This document shows, in pieces, positions 1-7,051 of a stretch of DNA of 7,863 nt. The position numbers and the translations under genes were made by a program. Each line of letters begins with the position of its first letter. Position 1 is the stretch's first letter. This stretch comes from JAWLFI01 sp041685645 (GTDB lineage Bacteria; Bacteroidota; Bacteroidia; Chitinophagales; Saprospiraceae), in the NCBI GenBank assembly GCA_041685645.1, contig JAWLFI010000122.1:1-7863 (forward strand), written 5' to 3'. The notes beneath the pieces are model-generated. The model ran no database searches. It was not told the origin of the DNA and worked only from the letters and a program-made list of their open reading frames with translations.

Positions 1-537
1 CTTCATGGTGTTGTTACGGATTCAGAAAAGGCTATTTTATCCGATTTGTTTAATGCTTTTTGGGATAAAGCCAATGAGTTAGGAGCCAATTCTTTTCGAT
101 GGGAAAAGGGTGAAAGAGTTGGAGATTCTATTGCGGTGGAGATTTCCATATTCAACCTAAATGATGCTGAATTTGATGAGATGGCTGCATTGTATCCTTC
201 AAACATGGTTTATATCCTTGGCGATATTAGTAAAAAGCAGAAAACGAGAAAGATTAAGTTCAATGGAGAAAAAATCAGACTAGGACCGATGGAGTATATC
301 GCCTATCAAAATCAGGTTGGCGAAAAGGCAATCCTGAAAATTGGGGGTCTCCTCGGAGCGAAAGTCTGGATTGGTGGGAAAGAGAATAGGCCGCCAAGTT
401 TTTATTCTCTAAGTAGCTTTGGAGTGGGGCCAAGTATGCAAGGCCAGGTGGGCCTGTCTTTGAATACTGGCCGTATTTATCCCGCCGAGCTAAATTTTGG
501 TTATTTTTTGATTCATATTCTTTCGGAGCGCAAGTAG
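1..537 (+). CDS. Hypothetical protein, 3' part only (178 residues visible)
   Basis: The frame is open from the first base of the window, so the true start lies upstream; it ends at TAG 535-537. I do not recognise the protein. Visible residues 10-32 form an amphipathic helix ending in KANELGANSF, a pattern loosely like the K-A-x-x-L-G-A-N-A segment of YbjQ-like and similar small envelope proteins. This resemblance is too short to assign a family. The middle is a charged alpha/beta-looking region with alternating hydrophobic residues (AVEISIFNL, NMVYILGDI). The C-terminal third is rich in glycine and aromatic residues (LGAKVWIGG, LNFGYFLIHIL) and could be beta-rich or membrane-facing. No catalytic motif is visible. 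A sampled line of this gene (121-180) is 38% G+C against 57% in a sampled line of acs (1261-1320). That it is a real gene is likely; its function is unknown. Confidence 0.7.
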   Translation, partial: LHGVVTDSEKAILSDLFNAFWDKANELGANSFRWEKGERVGDSIAVEISIFNLNDAEFDEMAALYPSNMVYILGDISKKQKTRKIKFNGEKIRLGPMEYIAYQNQVGEKAILKIGGLLGAKVWIGGKENRPPSFYSLSSFGVGPSMQGQVGLSLNTGRIYPAELNFGYFLIHILSERK

Positions 538-561
538 CTCTTGCTTAGATTGTGTTTTTTT
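530..561 (+). terminator. Weak stem-loop plus T-run at the end of the first gene
   Basis: GCAAG (530-534) pairs with CTTGC (540-544) around a loop holding the TAG stop codon. A T-rich stretch with seven consecutive T follows at 555-561, about 10 bases after the stem. The stem has only 5 pairs and the T-run is not adjacent, so an intrinsic terminator is possible but weakly supported. A competing 4-pair stem (GAGC 526-529 with GCTC 537-540) overlaps it. Confidence 0.25.
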
Positions 562-660
562 GATGGTGAAAAAAACTTGGGCAATCTCGTGTTTCTTTCA
601 TCGAAGAAATCGAAGGCGGTATTTTCACTTGAAGATCGCAGGAAATATATACATCGATTG

Positions 661-808
661 CGCTAGCGATGCGAAGTAGGCCCGACCGAAGGGAGGGAGA
701 TCCGGCTCTCGCGCAGGGCTGGCAGCGAAGGCCGAGGCCGGAGCCGATCCGCCAGCTGGCGGAGAGCTGCGAAGCGTAGCGCCCCCAAATTCTTTTGGGG
801 GAGCGCCC
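661..808. repeat. GC-rich, hairpin-dense intergenic element
   Basis: This 148-base block is about 70% G+C (103 of 148 by hand count). The 120 bases to its left are about 36% and the 101 bases to its right about 25%. It can form consecutive hairpins. GATC-GGCTC (699-702, 704-708) pairs with GAGCC-GATC (741-749) with one bulged C. CCGCCAGCTGGCGG (749-762) is a perfect palindrome. GCTGCG (766-771) pairs with CGTAGC (775-780), including one G-T pair. CCCCCAAA (782-789) pairs with TTTGGGGG (794-801). CGCTAGCG (661-668) is a further palindrome at the left edge. From memory, similar GC-rich strings ending in a G/C stem and an A-run occur between genes in Saprospirales genomes, so I infer a dispersed repeat copy; only one copy is in this window. 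The rest of the 538-909 gap is AT-rich and shows nothing apart from the weak terminator and promoter candidates. Confidence 0.6.
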
Positions 809-852
809 AAAAAAATAATAAATCCTGGACGAGTCTGGAAATTTATGGGTGT

Positions 853-883
853 TTTGTGAAACAGGTGAAATTTTTTTATATTG
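853..883 (+). promoter_or_regulatory. Candidate Bacteroidota-type promoter for acs
   Basis: TTTG at 853-856 is followed after 20 bases by TATATTG at 877-883. This is near the TTTG-N19-TAnnTTTG pattern of the Bacteroidota primary sigma factor, but lacks one T of the downstream box. Initiation a few bases later would give a leader of about 20 bases before the ATG at 910. The sequence is very AT-rich, so a chance match is quite possible. Confidence 0.3.
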
Positions 884-909
884 ATTGAAAATAAGTAAAT
901 ACATACTAT

Positions 910-2832
910 ATGAGCTCACATCAGATCAAGTCCTGGGAAGAATATCAGAAAACGTACCAACAGTCAGTAGAGGCACCGGAGAAGTTTTGGGCAGGAATAG
1001 CCGATAGCTTTCAGTGGCGAAAGAAATGGGATGAGGTGCTCAGCTGGGACTTTAAAAAACCGGATATAAAGTGGTTTGATGGCGCACAACTGAATATTAC
1101 GGAAAATTGTCTGGATCGGCATGTGGAGGAGCGTGGTGACCAGAAGGCGATAATATGGGAACCGAATGATCCCAATGATGAGAATGTGGAGTGGACGTTT
1201 AGGGAATTGCTGGCGAAAGTATCGCAATTTGCAAATGTGTTGAAGGAAAAGGGGGTGGAAAAAGGCGATCGCGTATGTCTATATATGCCCATGGTGCCGG
1301 AACTCGCGGTGGCGGTACTGGCCTGTGCGCGCATCGGTGCAGTGCATTCCGTGGTATTTGCAGGCTTTTCTGCGCAGGCGCTGGCTGATCGAATCGATGA
1401 TGCACGGGCCAAGGTGCTACTCACTTCTGATGGGGCGTTTCGGGGTAATAAAGAGATTCCGATTAAGTCTATCGCTGATGAAGCGGTGTCAAAAGTGGAT
1501 TGTGTAGATACGGTGATCGTGTATCGGCGCACGGAGGCTTATGTCAATATGGTAAAGGGACGCGATATTTGGTGGCATGAAGCGATTGAAGGGGTGTCCG
1601 AGACTTGTCCGGCGGAAACGATGGAGGCGGAAGATTTACTTTTTATTCTCTACACCTCGGGCTCAACGGGGAAGCCGAAAGGCGTGGTCCATACTACTGC
1701 AGGATACATGGTCGGTGCATATTATACCTTTACTAACGTTTTTAAATACCAGGAGGGAGATGTGTATTGGTGTACGGCAGATATCGGCTGGATTACGGGA
1801 CATAGTTATATTGTGTATGGGCCTTTATTGGCAGGTGCGACGACCGTGATGTTCGAAGGAGTGCCTACCTGGCCGGATGCAGGGCGATTCTGGGAGATAT
1901 GCGATAAATATCAGGTGAATCAGTTTTATACCGCGCCAACGGCCATTCGGGCGCTCATGGCGAAGGGCCTGGAGCATGTGGCTGCCCATGCATTGGGGAG
2001 TTTGCGGGTAATTGGTTCAGTGGGGGAGCCGATCAATGAGGAAGCCTGGAAATGGTACTATAAATATATCGGAAAGTCAAATTGCCCGATTGTAGATACC
2101 TGGTGGCAAACGGAGACGGGTGGCATTATGATTAGTCCCATTCCGGATGCGCATCAAAAACTAAAACCTTCTTTTGCGGCCCAGCCTCTGCCGGGGGTGC
2201 AACCAGTGCTTCTGGACCAGGAGGGAAACCTGATTGAAGAAAATAATAAGGAGGGCTTGCTATGCATCAAATTTCCCTGGCCTTCGATGCTGCGAACCAT
2301 TTATGGTGATCACGAGCGATGTCGCACGGTGTACTTTTCGGCTTTTAAAAATATGTACTTTACCGGTGATGGAGCGAAGCGAGATGCAGAGGGTCGCTAC
2401 CGAATCATTGGCAGAGTAGATGATGTAATTAATGTGTCGGGACATCGCCTGGGTACGGCCGAGGTAGAAGACGCAATCAATACCCACCCGCGCGTGGTGG
2501 AGTCGGCCGTGGTGGGCTATCCACACGAGATCAAAGGGCAAGGGATTCATGCCTATATTATCGTGGAAGGGGAAGTGAAAAGTCCGCAGGCTCTGCGCGA
2601 TGAAGTTTTGGCAACGGTGAATAAAGAGATTGGGCCGATTGCTAAACCCGATCGCATTCAGTTTGTAGAAGGCTTGCCGAAAACTCGCTCCGGAAAAATT
2701 ATGCGACGTATTTTGCGGAAAATTGCATCCCGGGACACAGATCGATTGGGCGACACCTCCACCTTACTCAACCCGGCAGTGGTCGAATCCGTCATGGAGG
2801 GGGCGAAGGAGTTTTATCCGAAAGAAAAGTAG
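910..2832 (+). CDS. acs: Acetyl-CoA synthetase (AMP-forming acetate--CoA ligase)
   Basis: This cytoplasmic enzyme makes acetyl-CoA from acetate, ATP and CoA through an acetyl-AMP intermediate. The 640 residues match the usual length (about 650). The order is the ACAS N-terminal region, a large AMP-binding domain, and a mobile C-terminal domain. The nucleotide loop is YTSGSTGKPKG at 248-258. The acetate-pocket segment is GWITGH at 293-298, with V371 and DTWWQTETGG at 396-405; W399 corresponds to the tryptophan that limits the pocket to acetate in the Salmonella enzyme. TGD is at 485-487, the hinge is GRVDDVINVSGHR at 501-513, and the catalytic lysine is K596 in PKTRSGK. This lysine is the one acetylated by Pat-type enzymes elsewhere, so post-translational control is possible but not shown here. 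The start is bounded by an in-frame TAA at 892-894. The gene is flanked by intergenic gaps on both sides and is probably monocistronic. Confidence 0.97.
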   Translation: MSSHQIKSWEEYQKTYQQSVEAPEKFWAGIADSFQWRKKWDEVLSWDFKKPDIKWFDGAQLNITENCLDRHVEERGDQKAIIWEPNDPNDENVEWTFRELLAKVSQFANVLKEKGVEKGDRVCLYMPMVPELAVAVLACARIGAVHSVVFAGFSAQALADRIDDARAKVLLTSDGAFRGNKEIPIKSIADEAVSKVDCVDTVIVYRRTEAYVNMVKGRDIWWHEAIEGVSETCPAETMEAEDLLFILYTSGSTGKPKGVVHTTAGYMVGAYYTFTNVFKYQEGDVYWCTADIGWITGHSYIVYGPLLAGATTVMFEGVPTWPDAGRFWEICDKYQVNQFYTAPTAIRALMAKGLEHVAAHALGSLRVIGSVGEPINEEAWKWYYKYIGKSNCPIVDTWWQTETGGIMISPIPDAHQKLKPSFAAQPLPGVQPVLLDQEGNLIEENNKEGLLCIKFPWPSMLRTIYGDHERCRTVYFSAFKNMYFTGDGAKRDAEGRYRIIGRVDDVINVSGHRLGTAEVEDAINTHPRVVESAVVGYPHEIKGQGIHAYIIVEGEVKSPQALRDEVLATVNKEIGPIAKPDRIQFVEGLPKTRSGKIMRRILRKIASRDTDRLGDTSTLLNPAVVESVMEGAKEFYPKEK

Positions 2833-2834
2833 TT

Positions 2835-2855
2835 CCCGGGAGGCCGGGTTCTTAT
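2835..2855 (+). terminator. Short GC stem-loop after acs
   Basis: CCCGG (2835-2839) and CCGGG (2844-2848) form a 5-pair stem with a 4-base loop, three bases after the acs stop, followed by TTCTTAT. The stem is short and the T-run is interrupted, so this is only a candidate terminator. The rest of the 2833-3064 spacer shows no gene or RNA that I can recognise. Confidence 0.3.
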
Positions 2856-3016
2856 AAGAGGACTTTCCCTACAATAGTATCCATTGGCAGTAGGTCAGCC
2901 TGATGTGATGTCTTTTACCCATTTAAGGCCGATTTTTCGCATTTCATACCTTAGTTGGACTGAATTCTTCGTTGTTCTACTAGCTGAGTATAGAATCATA
3001 GGTTGGCATCATCGCC

Positions 3017-3055
3017 TTTGGATTCTCTATCTTCCTGAGGTGATACATTGAGAAT
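3017..3055 (+). promoter_or_regulatory. Weak promoter-like sites and inverted repeat before the amidase gene
   Basis: TTTG (3017-3020) and TACATTG (3044-3050) are 23 bases apart, loosely like the Bacteroidota promoter pattern but with a long spacer and an incomplete downstream box. ATTCTC (3022-3027) is inverted as GAGAAT (3050-3055). GAGGTGA at 3037-3043 resembles a ribosome binding site but ends 21 bases before the ATG at 3065, too far to serve it. Confidence 0.2.
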
Positions 3056-3064
3056 ACATATATT

Positions 3065-4621
3065 ATGAGAATTAGACGAACAAGTGGGATGGACTGGCTG
3101 AAAACAGGAATGATCGTTTGTCTGGCCTGGATGGCGAGTGGGCTGTGGGCTCAGGATATGCAGCGGGAAAAATTATTGTTGAATGACCGCATGGAGGAGG
3201 GAAAGTCCTTAGAGCTGACCGTTGAGCGTGGCGCTTCCGCCCACGTCTCTTTCTTTTTTGAGTTGCAGCCCATAGATTTTCCTCAACTGCGCTGGCGCTT
3301 CGCCGGTGATGGGGAGTGGAAAAGACTGAAAAGAGAGCCCCATCTATCTACCCGGGATTTGTGGTTTTCACAGCTGTTGTACAGCACTGAAAAGGAGGCA
3401 CAACTGGAAGTGCAGCTCGAAGGGGATCTGAAGGAACCGGTATTTCTTCATTTGTTTTATCCCGGAGAAGTGGAAAACAGAAGGGAAGATCGAGTGGATT
3501 TCAGGACGGAAGATTGTGAGTGCCCTCGTCCTGAGATGGAGGATCGGTCGGACTGGTGTCCCTCTTGCCCGGAAAATCCCGCCCCCTTTATTCACGAACC
3601 TACACATTTGATCGTGCATCATTCAGACGGCGCGAACAGCAGTCAGGATTGGCCGGCCGTGGTCCGATCTATTTGGGATTTTCACGTCAATGGCCGGGGG
3701 TGGGATGATATTGGATATAATTATTTGATCGACCCCAATGGTGAGATTTACGTGGGGCGCGGGCGCGAAGTGCGCGGTGCCCATTTTTGCGCAAACAACG
3801 ATGAGGCACTGGGTGTCTGCGTGCTGGGCAACTATACTACTACGCTGCCCACATCTACGGCTAGAGATGCCTGGCTGACCTTGTCCGCATGGGCTGCATG
3901 CGACTGGGAGATATCCCCTCTGGAGCGCAGTCTGCATGCTTCCTCGGGCCTCAACTTATTCGGAGTTTCGGGACATCGGGATGGTTGTAACACGGAATGT
4001 CCCGGGGGGCAATTGTATAGTGAGTTGCCCGATTGGAGAAGTTCCTTACGGGATGAGATGGATGCATGTGCTGAAGAAGAACCGGACTCCTTACAACTGA
4101 GTGCAGTGGCCTCCTCTTTTCCTTATCGCGTCCGATTGGAGTGGGAGGGAGGTCCCATAAATACTGATCGGTACCTGCTGCATATTCGAAATACAGAAAG
4201 TGGTCTGGCTCGTCAAGAGGAATTTTCGGGCGATGTCACTCAATGCGAAGTAGATGTTCAGGCGGGTGTGAAGTACGAGTTTGAGATTTTGGCTTTTGCT
4301 TCCCCGGAAAGCGATGTTCAGCGATCGAATATCGTCGAATGGGAGACTGAAGATTGGAATCCGGAAGAGGAGAGCATTTCGGTGAGCCCTAACCCTGTCG
4401 CAGAAACCACTTTTGACCTTGTTCTCACCAACACTTATTCAGGAAATGTGGATGTGTACTGGGTGGGAATGGATGGCCGGGCGAAACAGCTCTCATCTTT
4501 CAATAAGCAGAATACGACCTTGAGCGCGAAAATCAATCGATCGGCATGGCCTGCCGGTGTATATAATTTGCTGGTAAGATATGGAGGCCAAACGCAAACG
4601 CTGCGCGTGATATTGATATAG
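3065..4621 (+). CDS. T9SS-secreted zinc N-acetylmuramoyl-L-alanine amidase (Amidase_2/PGRP fold)
   Basis: Predicted to cut the bond between N-acetylmuramic acid and L-alanine of peptidoglycan, outside the cell. Residues 1-29 are a Sec signal peptide (basic start, hydrophobic core, probable cleavage after SGLWA). Residues 30-145 are a beta-rich domain I do not recognise. A linker with four cysteines (C151, C153, C165, C168) precedes the catalytic domain at about 178-335. The zinc ligands are H185 in VHHSDG, H304 in SGHRDG and C312 in TECPG; the His-to-Cys spacing of 8 equals that of T7 lysozyme. Y218 in IGYNYLID matches the catalytic tyrosine. A fibronectin type III-like stretch spans about 343-428. 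Residues 437-518 (SVSPNPV ... AGVYNLLV ... RVILI) are a type A T9SS sorting domain, removed on export. An alternative start at M9 would still leave a signal peptide. The native target (own wall, prey or debris) cannot be read from sequence. Confidence 0.93.
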   Translation: MRIRRTSGMDWLKTGMIVCLAWMASGLWAQDMQREKLLLNDRMEEGKSLELTVERGASAHVSFFFELQPIDFPQLRWRFAGDGEWKRLKREPHLSTRDLWFSQLLYSTEKEAQLEVQLEGDLKEPVFLHLFYPGEVENRREDRVDFRTEDCECPRPEMEDRSDWCPSCPENPAPFIHEPTHLIVHHSDGANSSQDWPAVVRSIWDFHVNGRGWDDIGYNYLIDPNGEIYVGRGREVRGAHFCANNDEALGVCVLGNYTTTLPTSTARDAWLTLSAWAACDWEISPLERSLHASSGLNLFGVSGHRDGCNTECPGGQLYSELPDWRSSLRDEMDACAEEEPDSLQLSAVASSFPYRVRLEWEGGPINTDRYLLHIRNTESGLARQEEFSGDVTQCEVDVQAGVKYEFEILAFASPESDVQRSNIVEWETEDWNPEEESISVSPNPVAETTFDLVLTNTYSGNVDVYWVGMDGRAKQLSSFNKQNTTLSAKINRSAWPAGVYNLLVRYGGQTQTLRVILI

Positions 4622-4630
4622 TCTAAGTGA

Positions 4631-5374
4631 TCAGCTTTTGTCTTCCTTGCTTCTGCGCTCTATCTCCATAGAGCGATATACTTTATGGAATTGCGGGAGA
4701 TGGTCCGAAAGTGAAGCGGAATGGGGCAGGCTCAATATGCCACCAAAAAAGTTCCAGGTGCCCAAATTTCCATATACCCCCGGCGTGGGAGACTTCTCGG
4801 TTGAAATCCAATAGTATTTTTTATGGAATTCGGTCGTTGTGAGAAACCACTGCTGCTTTTCGTTGTAATAATATTGCTCCATTCCCTTTTTTGAAGCCTG
4901 AATTTCAATCTCCGGTCTTTCCATAGCCGTAAATTGACCCGCTTTGAAGTTGAAAAATTCAGTCATGATTTCAGTCGGTGTCAGGGGTTCCTGCTGTGGA
5001 CTTAGGTATTGACCTAATACGCCTTCAAAGTATCGAAACTTGGTAGGTGTAAAGACTTCAAATGAAACATTGCTATCGGGGGCGCTGAGGTGAAGAAATA
5101 CTCCCTGACTTACCGACTGATCGAGGAAGGCCGGTCGTTTAAGATCTGCACGCCATAGTTCAGGCATATCAAAATGGAGCTGCGTTTCCTTTTTCTCGTC
5201 GATGGAAAGGCTGCTTGTGGTCCAGCTGGAATGTACATTGGTATCTGCCACAAGGGCATTTACAGTCTGTGAGGCGGGGCCGGTATTTGAGCCTTGCCGC
5301 ATATGCAGAAAGAAATAGCCCGCCAGGCAAAGAACCAGGATAGTAATAAAGATGAAAAATGATGCTTTTTGCAT
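4631..5374 (-). CDS. Membrane-anchored protein of unknown function
   Basis: I do not recognise this 247-residue protein. Residues 5-23 (FFIFITILVLCLAGY and following) are one hydrophobic segment, either an uncleaved signal anchor or a Sec signal peptide. The single cysteine in it, in the string LVLCLAG, has leucine before it, so it is a poor lipobox and I do not call a lipoprotein. The rest is soluble and probably periplasmic: mixed, aromatic-rich, with beta-looking stretches such as VFLHLSAPDSNVSFEVF, a YYYNEKQQWFLTTTEFHKKYYW region, and a conserved-looking end (LPQFHKVYRSMEIE). The C-terminal tail is highly charged. It lies tail to tail with the amidase, with 9 bases between the two stop codons, so the genes are not cotranscribed. 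It appears monocistronic. No enzymatic motif is seen. Confidence 0.8.
   Translation of the reverse strand: MQKASFFIFITILVLCLAGYFFLHMRQGSNTGPASQTVNALVADTNVHSSWTTSSLSIDEKKETQLHFDMPELWRADLKRPAFLDQSVSQGVFLHLSAPDSNVSFEVFTPTKFRYFEGVLGQYLSPQQEPLTPTEIMTEFFNFKAGQFTAMERPEIEIQASKKGMEQYYYNEKQQWFLTTTEFHKKYYWISTEKSPTPGVYGNLGTWNFFGGILSLPHSASLSDHLPQFHKVYRSMEIERRSKEDKS
4656..4675. other. Perfect 8-bp hairpin at the convergent gene ends
   Basis: CGCTCTAT (4656-4663) and ATAGAGCG (4668-4675) form a perfect 8-pair stem with a 4-base loop. It lies inside the last codons of the minus-strand gene and 35 bases beyond the amidase stop, so it could help end the amidase transcript. Neither side has a proper T-run, and the sequence is also explained by coding for MEIER. 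Confidence 0.25.
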
Positions 5375-5439
5375 TCAGGTAGCTTGAGATAATAATGGAA
5401 GTACGTAGCTGATTTCTAAAATAAGAAATATAAGTACAA

Positions 5440-5447
5440 CAAAGGTA
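5440..5447 (-). promoter_or_regulatory. Candidate -7 box for the membrane-anchored gene
   Basis: On the minus strand these bases read TACCTTTG, an exact match to the Bacteroidota TAnnTTTG box, about 65 bases upstream of the ATG at 5374. I see no TTTG at the expected 19-base distance upstream. An AT-rich inverted repeat (ATTTCT 5412-5417, AGAAAT 5424-5429) would lie in the leader. Confidence 0.3.
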
Positions 5448-5504
5448 AGTATTGTTTGTGGATCTAGTAAGATTATCTACAAAGTCGATGTCGATTTAGA
5501 TCAA

Positions 5505-5551
5505 TTGCCGACTCCCGGAGGCAAACGGCCGGAGGTTGACGGGGTTTTGCC
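5505..5551. terminator. Interlocking inverted repeats after the antiporter gene
   Basis: TTGCC (5505-5509), GGCAAA (5520-5525) and TTTGCC (5546-5551) let the middle element pair with either neighbour, giving two mutually exclusive stems. CCGGAGG also occurs twice (5515-5521 and 5529-5535). The cluster starts just past the stop codon of the minus-strand antiporter gene, so it may end that operon's transcript. No T-run follows, so intrinsic termination is not well supported. Confidence 0.3.
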
Positions 5552-5554
5552 GGC

Positions 5555-7048
5555 TCAGGAAATCACGAGATATCCCAAAGCGATATACAATAAACTACTG
5601 ATAAGGCCTACGAGAAAGGCATAGGGAAGCTGAGTCTGGACGTGGTCGATGTGGTCGGTGGCTGATGCCATGGAAGAGAGTATAGTGGTATCGGAAATGG
5701 GCGAGCAATGATCTCCGAATATGCCCCCGCCCAGTGCGGCAGCGAGAATTGGAGCCAATGGTAATCCCAGCGTTTCCGCTAAGGGCATGGCGATGCCTAT
5801 CATGATGGCAAAGGTACCCCAGGAAGTGCCCGTTGAAAAGGCGATGAATGCACTGATAAGGAAGACGATGACGGGCACCCAATGGACGGACATCCATTGT
5901 TCTGCCACAGAGGCGACATAGCGTCCGGTGTTGAGTTCGTAACAGACCTGACTCAGGGCAAAAGCTAAAACCATGAGTAACGCCAAAGGGAGCATATCGC
6001 TCAATCCTTTAATGCTATGATCCACCATTTCTCCAATGCGCATGATGGATTGTAAGCGATATAGAAGTATGGCGAGCAGAATTGCGAGGCTAACGGCGGC
6101 CAGTACGGCCGTCGAACCCGACCCTTGTCCAATGGCGTAAAAGAATTGATCCATCCAGGCAGCCTCGGGCCGATCGGCCATAGCGGACTCCCAGCCGGTG
6201 TAGGCAAGCATAAGTGGCATGAGGGCGACCATAGCCAATAAGGGTACCACCATGTTGAAGGGGCGAAGGGGAGCACCCTCCTCGGGTGAAGCCCCTGTGA
6301 GTTCGGTAGAAAGCATGGGCTTTGCACCGGGTCCGAGTACTTCCCCGGTGGTTCGCACCCGATCCTCAGCCAACTTCATAGCGGCAAAGTCTTTCCCACT
6401 CCAAATGATGACAGGCACTAAGAGCAGCGCGAGAATCGGATAGAAATTATACACAATCGAACTCAATAGGAGTTGAAAAGGCTCAGTATAGCCCAAAGTG
6501 ATGAGCAACCCCATGATAAAAGCTCCCCAGGCATTGAATGGGATGAGGATGCAGGCCGGAGCGGAGCTGGAATCCGCAATATAAGCCAGTTTTTCGCGTG
6601 CAATTTTCAGTCGGTCGAATAAGGGGCGAAATAGTGTGCCCACCGTAAGCACAGAAATGCTGCTTTCTACAAAAATAAGAATGCCACTCAGCCAGGCGGC
6701 GGTTTGTACCCACTTGCTCGCTGAGTCCTTATCATTGAGACGATGCAATAATTGCCGTTCCACCCATTGTATAAATCCGGCTACACCACCGCTTTTTTGA
6801 ATGAGCAGAATGAGTGCGCCGACCAGAGCGCCAAAGAGTATAGTGCGCGTTTGGCCCTCGTCCTGAAAAACATTCACAAATCCCTCCAGTGTATTGAGAA
6901 ACCCCGTCCACAATTGATAGTCAGAGAGTACCCACCAACCGGCCGCAATTCCCGTAATCAGGGACAAGTACACTTTTCGGGTGACCATGGCCAATACAAT
7001 CGCCACTAAGGGCGGCAGCAAAGAGATCCAGGTGTAGGTGACTTCCAT
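5555..7048 (-). CDS. NhaC-family Na+/H+ antiporter
   Basis: Integral inner-membrane secondary transporter of the NhaC family (Na_H_antiporter domain), expected to exchange sodium for protons in pH and salt balance. Related members carry malate/lactate (MleN) or confer tetracycline export (Tet35), so the exact substrate is open. The 497 residues hold many hydrophobic segments, for example at 8-22, 70-84, 117-138, 163-186, 204-216, 266-283, 313-331, 353-368, 390-405 and 476-496. Family hallmarks are FVESSISVLTVG at 126-137, the ADSSSAPACILIPFNAWGAF stretch at 158-177, FSTGTSWGTFAIM at 404-416 and GGGIFGDHCSPISDTTILSS at 440-459. A charged cytoplasmic loop lies at about 218-262. The ATG is 3 bases after the stop of the upstream ATE-like gene, so the two are probably one transcript with coupled translation. 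Family assignment is firm; the gene symbol is withheld because the substrate is not certain. Confidence 0.92.
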   Translation of the reverse strand: MEVTYTWISLLPPLVAIVLAMVTRKVYLSLITGIAAGWWVLSDYQLWTGFLNTLEGFVNVFQDEGQTRTILFGALVGALILLIQKSGGVAGFIQWVERQLLHRLNDKDSASKWVQTAAWLSGILIFVESSISVLTVGTLFRPLFDRLKIAREKLAYIADSSSAPACILIPFNAWGAFIMGLLITLGYTEPFQLLLSSIVYNFYPILALLLVPVIIWSGKDFAAMKLAEDRVRTTGEVLGPGAKPMLSTELTGASPEEGAPLRPFNMVVPLLAMVALMPLMLAYTGWESAMADRPEAAWMDQFFYAIGQGSGSTAVLAAVSLAILLAILLYRLQSIMRIGEMVDHSIKGLSDMLPLALLMVLAFALSQVCYELNTGRYVASVAEQWMSVHWVPVIVFLISAFIAFSTGTSWGTFAIMIGIAMPLAETLGLPLAPILAAALGGGIFGDHCSPISDTTILSSMASATDHIDHVQTQLPYAFLVGLISSLLYIALGYLVIS

Positions 7049-7051
7049 AGG

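Noticed and set aside
545..919. Minus-strand open frame of 124 codons, and a nested one at 625-810
   Set aside because: Both translate the GC-rich repeat into low-complexity alanine/serine/proline/arginine strings, and the longer one overlaps the acs start. They look like by-products of the repeat rather than genes.
1011..1532. Minus-strand open frame of 173 codons inside acs
   Set aside because: It lies wholly within a confidently assigned gene on the other strand, and its serine/threonine-rich translation has no recognisable domain; it is a frame shadow.
2849..3064. Possible small RNA or tRNA between acs and the amidase gene
   Set aside because: I looked for a cloverleaf, a T-loop GTTCRA-type sequence and strong stems, and saw none beyond short inverted repeats.
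4656..4675. Bidirectional intrinsic terminator
   Set aside because: The stem is perfect but lacks a T-run on either side and lies within coding sequence, so it is listed only as a hairpin and not called a terminator.
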